Under the pieces are notes generated by a model. The model was given only the letters and a program-made list of their open reading frames with translations, had not been told where the DNA came from and did not search any database. The position numbers and the translations under genes were made by a program. From contig CAMLLA010000093.1 in the NCBI GenBank assembly GCA_946480525.1, positions 1 through 11,890 on the forward strand: 11,890 bases of DNA, in the 5' to 3' direction. Position 1 is the stretch's first letter. Every line of letters begins with the position of its first letter. This DNA is from an uncultured Asticcacaulis sp. (GTDB lineage: Bacteria > Pseudomonadota > Alphaproteobacteria > Caulobacterales > Caulobacteraceae). This document shows positions 8,363-11,890 of the stretch, piece after piece.

Positions 8363-8899
8363 ATGAAGATTTTCAGTGCCATGGCGGCCGCCGTCATGCT
8401 GATTCTGGCGCCCGCCGCGGCGCGCGCCGACGACGATATCACCAAGCACCTGGTCAGCAATCCGAACGTCGGATCCTACCAGATTTACGGCACGGGCCAG
8501 ACGAACAAGAAGGTCAAGGACGCCTCCGTTCAGGGCGGCCAGGCCATTGAGGTCAAGGCAACCGGCGCCGGCAATCCGTGGGACGGCGCAGCCCAGGTCG
8601 AGGTCAACCAGAAGATCACCAAGGGCGACAAGCTTGTCTGCGCGATCTGGCTCAAGGCCAAGTCGGACAGCGGCAGCGTGCGCATTCCCGGACGGCTTCA
8701 GATCAACGAAGCCCCCTACCGCGCCATTGGCGAAACGAACTTTGCGCCGGAAGGCGAATGGAAGATGTACACGCTGGAAACAACGGCCGACGCCGACTAT
8801 GAAAAAGGCAAGCTGATGTTTGTGGTGCATCTGAACACCGGCAAGCAGGTCGTATATCTGGGCCCGGCGTTCGTGCTGAACATGACGCGGACATACTGA
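8363..8899 (+). CDS. Small secreted jelly-roll protein, CBM4/9-like, no catalytic domain
   Basis: This 178-residue protein has a Sec signal peptide (MKIFSAMAAAVML..., cleavage after AAARA, about residue 22) and a single domain of about 150 residues. The pattern fits the CBM4/9-type beta-jelly-roll: NPNVGSYQIYG at the start, QAIEVKATGAG, an AIWLKAKS strand, GEWKMYTLETTA, and a closing strand YLGPAFVLNM. Aromatic residues such as W in NPWDG are candidates for sugar contact. No catalytic motif is visible. The start has a very strong ribosome site (GGAGGGAAAAC), 58 nt after the GH43 stop, and the gene is followed by a hairpin terminator, so it is the last gene of the GH10 operon. It probably binds xylan or its products as a free module. 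It could instead be a periplasmic binding or chaperone-like accessory factor. The fold call is from pattern recognition only. Confidence 0.8.
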   Translation: MKIFSAMAAAVMLILAPAAARADDDITKHLVSNPNVGSYQIYGTGQTNKKVKDASVQGGQAIEVKATGAGNPWDGAAQVEVNQKITKGDKLVCAIWLKAKSDSGSVRIPGRLQINEAPYRAIGETNFAPEGEWKMYTLETTADADYEKGKLMFVVHLNTGKQVVYLGPAFVLNMTRTY

Positions 8900-8910
8900 T
8901 AAGTTCTGGG

Positions 8911-8940
8911 GTGTGGGGGCCGTGCCCCCACGTCTTAATT
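8911..8940. terminator. Hairpin terminator between convergent genes
   Basis: GTGGGGGC (8913-8920), a CGT loop and GCCCCCAC (8924-8931) form a perfect 8-bp GC-rich stem, extendable by two G-U pairs in RNA, followed by CTTAATTT. It starts 12 nt after the stop of the CBM-like gene and lies just beyond the stop of the GH74-like gene (8935-8937) on the other strand. It can therefore serve both convergent transcripts. The T-tract is short, so its strength as an intrinsic terminator is uncertain. Confidence 0.7.
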
Positions 8941-11109
8941 TGCAGGCCGGCCCACCATGGTCCCGCGGCCATCCGGCGAGATATAGAGCACGCCGAACGT
9001 CCTCGGATCCCCAGCGATCGCGCGCATCTGACCGAAACGCGTGGCGTCGGTATTGATCCGCGTCCAGGCCTTGCCGCCGTCGACCGAACGCCACAGCCCC
9101 TCTTCACCGTGGACCTTGCCCCACAGAAAGACCGTCGGATCGGTTTTCCCCGGCGCCGCCTTGCCGAAGGTCACCTGCCAGGCGGTCGTTACGGCTTCGA
9201 ACCGGGGAGCGCTTTTGCCCTTAGTGATGCGGAACAGGCCGGCATCCCCCGCCGCCAGGAACAGGTCGTGCTCGCGGCCCGGAACGGCGCGCAGTTGCGC
9301 GGTGCCGTACGCCTTCGGCAGGTCTTTCGCATAGGGCGTAAAGCTCGCGCCATGATCCTCACTGATCAGGACCGCCCCAGCCCTCTTGTCGTACGCATAA
9401 TAGACGCCGTCCAGCATAGGATCGGCGATGGCTTCCTGGCCGCGTTCCGGCGCCATCCACCCCGTCGACGGCGCCCAGGTCCTGCCGAGGTCCTTTGAGA
9501 ACCAGGCCGGCTCGTTTTCCGGCACCCAGACCAGCGACGTCGCCCTGGCCGAGATGACAATCTTTCCGGCGCGGTGAGCGTGCCAGTCGGCGGTGTCGAG
9601 CGGCTTCGGCACCGAAGGCAGTGGCTGCCAGGTTTCTGAACCATCGAACGAAATATAGCCGCGCGCCGTCTCGTTATCGACGCTGCGTACGATCGTCTTG
9701 GGTTTCAGCGCCGCGAAAGCGACCGACTGGTTGGTCTTGTTCATCGGCGTGAACAGGCCGGTCGCGGGCGTCTTCGAGAAATCATCGAAGGCCGTCCCGC
9801 CAACGTCTCCTGCCGCCATCAGTACACGCGGTCCTTCGGGCGGGCTTTCGAGTCCCAGCACAACCGTCTCTTCCAGGTTATCATTGGCAAAATCGAAGCG
9901 GACCTCGCCGCCCTTGCCCGCCTTGCCCAGGTCCTTCGTCATCCAGACGCCGTAGCCCGTGCCGTAAACCAGTTCGTCCGGATTGTGCGGATTGATCTTC
10001 ACCGCGTCCAGCCAATGGCCCATATTGTTGCGGGCGCCGGCGTCCTCATCATGACCGCTCATATAGTTGATTAGCCACGGGAACCGACTGTATTCGTGCT
10101 TGGCCTGCGCCCCCACGCCCGACCAGGTCCTGCCGCCGTCACGGCTGATATAGAGATCGTCCGACGTGGCATAGCGGTTGGATGTCGACACCACCAGAGT
10201 GCCGCCTTGCAGGTCCAGCCCCGAATAGCCGAAGGTGACGTCTTTGGTCGGCGTGGCCGGCGAAATATCGCTCCACGCCCCCGTAGCCGACAGCTTCCAG
10301 ACCGCGCCATTTTTCACGCCGTGCGGGCCCAGGCCATCGGCGAAGGTGACGTAAAGCGTGCCGTCCTTGTCGACCGCGGCCTGGTGCGGGATCAGCTTTG
10401 GCGAGCCCGGGATCAGGCTAAAAGTCTTGCCATCGTCCTTCGACCAGAAGACGCCACCACCCGCCGAGCCTTGGCCATCCGGCGTATTGGTGCCCGAACC
10501 GACATAGATGACGCCCTCACCGAACAATACGAAGGTAACGCCGGCCTCGGTATAGCCGTCGACCTTCCGGAAGGACCTGGCGCGATCCAGGCTCACCCAC
10601 AGGCCATCACGGTTGGTGCCGAGGAAGATCCGGTCGCCATTCCCCGGATCGACCATCAGCCGCTCGCCGGTGCCACGGCCCAGTGCGTTGCCGCCCAGTT
10701 TGAACGGCAGCGCCGTCTTTTGCCATGTGGCGCCGCGATCTTCGGAACGGATGACGCCGGCATTCGGCACGCGCGGGCTTAGGTAAAGGCCGCAAGTGGC
10801 ATAGAGCCGGTCGGCGTTCTGCGGATCGACAGCCAGGGCCAGCGTGCCGAAACAGTCCCAGTCGTCCTTGCCGAAGCCATCCATGAGCGGCACCCAGCGC
10901 TTGTTGGCATAGTCGAAGCGGTACGATCCGCCGACATCTGTGCGAACATAAAGAACATCCCTGGCCTTGGGATGATAGAGAAAGCCGTCGACGAAGCCTC
11001 CCCCACCCAATGGTATCGTCTTCCAGTCATAAGGCGTGGTTTCGGCCAGGGCTGATCCAGCCATGGCAAGCAGGGACACAGCGGCCAGCAGGCCGTTCAA
11101 ATTCAACAT
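8935..11109 (-). CDS. GH74-like two-propeller xyloglucanase homologue, putative acid residue missing
   Basis: This 724-residue protein has a Sec signal peptide (cleavage after GSALA, about residue 22) and a GH74-type tandem beta-propeller body. Seven Asp-box motifs occur at about 122, 173, 223, 322, 538, 583 and 675 (for example SEDRGATW, SKDDGKTF, SRDGGRTW, SVDGGKAW). Strong GH74 marks are YVRTDVGGSYRFD with catalytic-type D58, PLMDGFGKDDW, LPFKLGGNALGRGTGERL and the end IAGDPRTFGVLYISPDGRG. GH74 enzymes cut the beta-1,4-glucan backbone of xyloglucan. Where family members have SADGS..VWAP with the second catalytic Asp, this protein has ISARATSLVWVP, with R522 in that place, so activity may be altered. 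I chose the ATG at 11109 because GAGAGG lies 4 nt upstream and the signal peptide begins there; the frame extends to a TTG at 11151 without support. An operator-like site lies 44 nt upstream. Confidence 0.9.
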   Translation of the reverse strand: MLNLNGLLAAVSLLAMAGSALAETTPYDWKTIPLGGGGFVDGFLYHPKARDVLYVRTDVGGSYRFDYANKRWVPLMDGFGKDDWDCFGTLALAVDPQNADRLYATCGLYLSPRVPNAGVIRSEDRGATWQKTALPFKLGGNALGRGTGERLMVDPGNGDRIFLGTNRDGLWVSLDRARSFRKVDGYTEAGVTFVLFGEGVIYVGSGTNTPDGQGSAGGGVFWSKDDGKTFSLIPGSPKLIPHQAAVDKDGTLYVTFADGLGPHGVKNGAVWKLSATGAWSDISPATPTKDVTFGYSGLDLQGGTLVVSTSNRYATSDDLYISRDGGRTWSGVGAQAKHEYSRFPWLINYMSGHDEDAGARNNMGHWLDAVKINPHNPDELVYGTGYGVWMTKDLGKAGKGGEVRFDFANDNLEETVVLGLESPPEGPRVLMAAGDVGGTAFDDFSKTPATGLFTPMNKTNQSVAFAALKPKTIVRSVDNETARGYISFDGSETWQPLPSVPKPLDTADWHAHRAGKIVISARATSLVWVPENEPAWFSKDLGRTWAPSTGWMAPERGQEAIADPMLDGVYYAYDKRAGAVLISEDHGASFTPYAKDLPKAYGTAQLRAVPGREHDLFLAAGDAGLFRITKGKSAPRFEAVTTAWQVTFGKAAPGKTDPTVFLWGKVHGEEGLWRSVDGGKAWTRINTDATRFGQMRAIAGDPRTFGVLYISPDGRGTMVGRPAN

Positions 11110-11117
11110 GTTTCCTC

Positions 11118-11181
11118 TCGGGCAGCTTCGGGCAGCGCCAGTTGAACGCAAATGTTAGCGCTATCCGGCAGCAAAGGCAGC
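11118..11181. repeat. Four GGCAGC copies flanking the operator-like site
   Basis: TCGGGCAGC occurs at 11118-11126 and again at 11128-11136, exactly 10 nt apart. GGCAGC recurs at 11167-11172 and 11176-11181. All four are in the same orientation and flank the operator-like site at 11153-11166. They may be chance in GC-rich DNA or accessory protein contacts. Confidence 0.4.
11153..11166. promoter_or_regulatory. Second operator-like site upstream of the GH74-like gene
   Basis: TGTTAGCGCTATCC matches 12 of 14 bases of the core of the perfect palindrome at 5490-5503; the left half and centre are identical and the right half is degenerate. It lies 43 nt upstream of the GH74-like ATG and 98 nt upstream of the rhodanese ATG. 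This supports control of the GH74-like gene by the same repressor as the GH10 operon, probably with weaker binding. TTGACA at 11204-11209 resembles a -35 box toward the rhodanese, but I see no good -10 box behind it. Confidence 0.65.
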
Positions 11182-11264
11182 AGAAAAGTACGATCCATTC
11201 CGGTTGACATTGTCCGCGCTCCGCCGGAAAACGCAGCGACAGCGACTTACCAACAGGAGCCCCT

Positions 11265-11582
11265 ATGGCCGGCGTCATCGATCTGAGTCCCGAAACCGTT
11301 CACGCCGCGCTCGAAGCCGGTGAAATCCTGCTGGTCGATGTGCGCGAACCGCATGAGTTCGACACGGTCCGCATCGCCGGCGCCGTCAACCTGCCGCTGT
11401 CGACCTTCGATCCGGCAGCCCTCCCCTCCGAACCCGGCAAGCGCGTGGTCCTTCAGTGCGCCGGCGGCGTGCGTTCGGTCACGGCCGCCCATCAGGCCCA
11501 GGCGGCCGGCGTCGATGTCCACGAACACATGGCCGGCGGCATCAAGGCATGGATGGCCGCAGGACTGCCGGTCCAGTCGTAA
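11265..11582 (+). CDS. Single-domain rhodanese-like sulfurtransferase
   Basis: This 105-residue protein is one complete rhodanese domain. LLVDVREPHEFDTVRIAGAVNLP is the typical N-terminal signature, the active-site loop is CAGGVRS with the persulfide-forming Cys at residue 65, and HMAGGIKAWMAAGLPV is the usual C-terminal motif. Length is normal for a stand-alone GlpE-like or PspE-like protein, and there is no signal peptide, so it should be cytoplasmic. Such proteins move sulfane sulfur from thiosulfate or persulfides to acceptors; the physiological partner cannot be told from sequence. The ATG at 11265 follows AGGAG at good spacing. It lies between the divergent GH74-like gene and the GH5-like gene, and has no evident link to polysaccharide breakdown. 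It may be a housekeeping gene at the edge of the glycan block. Confidence 0.93.
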   Translation: MAGVIDLSPETVHAALEAGEILLVDVREPHEFDTVRIAGAVNLPLSTFDPAALPSEPGKRVVLQCAGGVRSVTAAHQAQAAGVDVHEHMAGGIKAWMAAGLPVQS

Positions 11583-11639
11583 CCCTTGGCAGGCACTCCG
11601 GCTTGCGCCATGATGGAAAAAACATCGTGGAGAGACGGC

Positions 11640-11890
11640 GTGCCTTCATTGCTTAGAGCCTTAGGCGCCGCGGCGCTGCTGATCGCCACGCCGGTCACGG
11701 CCGCCGACATCGCCTTCTGGGATACGCCGCGCCACGGTGGCAACCGCTTCAATGAACAGGCGCCCGACGAGGCCTATTTCCGAGCGCTCCGGGCCACGGG
11801 CGCGACCTGGGTCCGCCTGACCTTCTCGAAATGGAAGGGCGACGGCCGCGACTTCCTGATCGGTAATGCCGACGATTATCAGGGCATTCC
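11640..11890 (+). CDS. Secreted GH5-like glycoside hydrolase, N-terminal fragment
   Basis: About 83 codons are visible before the right edge. A Sec signal peptide (VPSLLRALGAAALLIATPVTA, cleavage near AD) is followed by IAFWDTPRHGGNRFN, then EAYFRALRATGATWVRLTFSKW and GRDFLIGNADDY. The last part matches the first beta-strand and helix of GH5 barrels, where the Arg of WVRL is typical. The catalytic Glu residues lie beyond the window, so subfamily and substrate are open; cellulase or another beta-glucanase/mannanase is likely. I prefer the GTG at 11640 because GGAGAGA (11629-11635) sits at proper spacing. The frame also contains ATG codons at 11610 and 11613, which would add ten or nine residues before the signal peptide and have no close ribosome site. 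It follows the rhodanese by 57 nt and may be co-transcribed with it. Confidence 0.75.
   Translation, partial: MPSLLRALGAAALLIATPVTAADIAFWDTPRHGGNRFNEQAPDEAYFRALRATGATWVRLTFSKWKGDGRDFLIGNADDYQGI

Noticed and set aside
8324..9094. 256-codon minus-strand frame overlapping the CBM-like gene and the GH74-like 3' end
   Set aside because: It crosses the convergent terminator hairpin and is out of frame with the GH74-like gene; both overlapping genes are better supported.
10096..10782. 228-codon plus-strand frame opposite the GH74-like gene
   Set aside because: It is antisense to Asp-box propeller repeats, with no independent evidence of coding.
11110..11151. TTG-initiated upstream extension of the GH74-like gene (14 extra residues)
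   Set aside because: The ATG at 11109 has GAGAGG at proper spacing and begins a classic signal peptide; the added residues would precede it without support.

Overview
The window looks like chromosomal DNA from a plant-polysaccharide-degrading alphaproteobacterium. It is GC-rich with dense coding, has strong Shine-Dalgarno sites, and carries twin-arginine and Sec signal peptides on almost every product. A Caulobacter/Asticcacaulis-like member of the Caulobacterales is my best guess. That is an inference from gene content and the style of the palindromic operator, not from a marker gene.

The layout is a hemicellulose-utilisation locus in four transcriptional blocks. (1) On the minus strand, reading from about 5361 down to the left edge, a three-gene operon encodes a GH3 beta-xylosidase/beta-glucosidase, an SGNH/GDSL esterase and a GH115 xylan alpha-glucuronidase. 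The GH115 gene runs off the left edge, so only its first 701 codons are visible. (2) Divergent from it, from 5530 to 8899 on the plus strand, are a GH10 endo-xylanase, a GH43 beta-xylosidase/arabinofuranosidase, and a small secreted jelly-roll protein resembling a free-standing carbohydrate-binding module. (3) Convergent with block 2, across a short hairpin terminator, is a minus-strand GH74-like two-propeller protein (8935 to 11109). (4) Divergent from it on the plus strand are a single-domain rhodanese (11265 to 11582) and the start of a secreted GH5-like enzyme cut by the right edge.

Together the genes describe extracytoplasmic breakdown of substituted xylan. GH10 cuts the backbone, GH115 removes (methyl)glucuronic acid, the SGNH enzyme probably removes acetyl groups, GH43 removes arabinose or xylose ends, GH3 finishes the oligosaccharides, and the small protein may bind the polymer. 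GH74-like and GH5-like products suggest xyloglucan or beta-glucan as further targets. No transporter and no regulator gene is visible.

The most notable points are as follows. A perfect 16-bp palindrome lies between the GH10 and GH3 genes, and a 12/14 copy of its core lies just upstream of the GH74-like gene, suggesting one LacI-type regulon. The GH74-like protein keeps the first catalytic Asp, but an Arg stands where I recall the second catalytic Asp. The small CBM-like protein is secreted on its own. No gene-free stretch exceeds 300 bases; the largest gaps are the two divergent regions, 5362-5529 and 11110-11264. I see no RNA genes, CRISPR, insertion sequences or phage genes. I did not find a wholly new system: most of the window is a recognisable glycan-degradation locus with a few unusual components.
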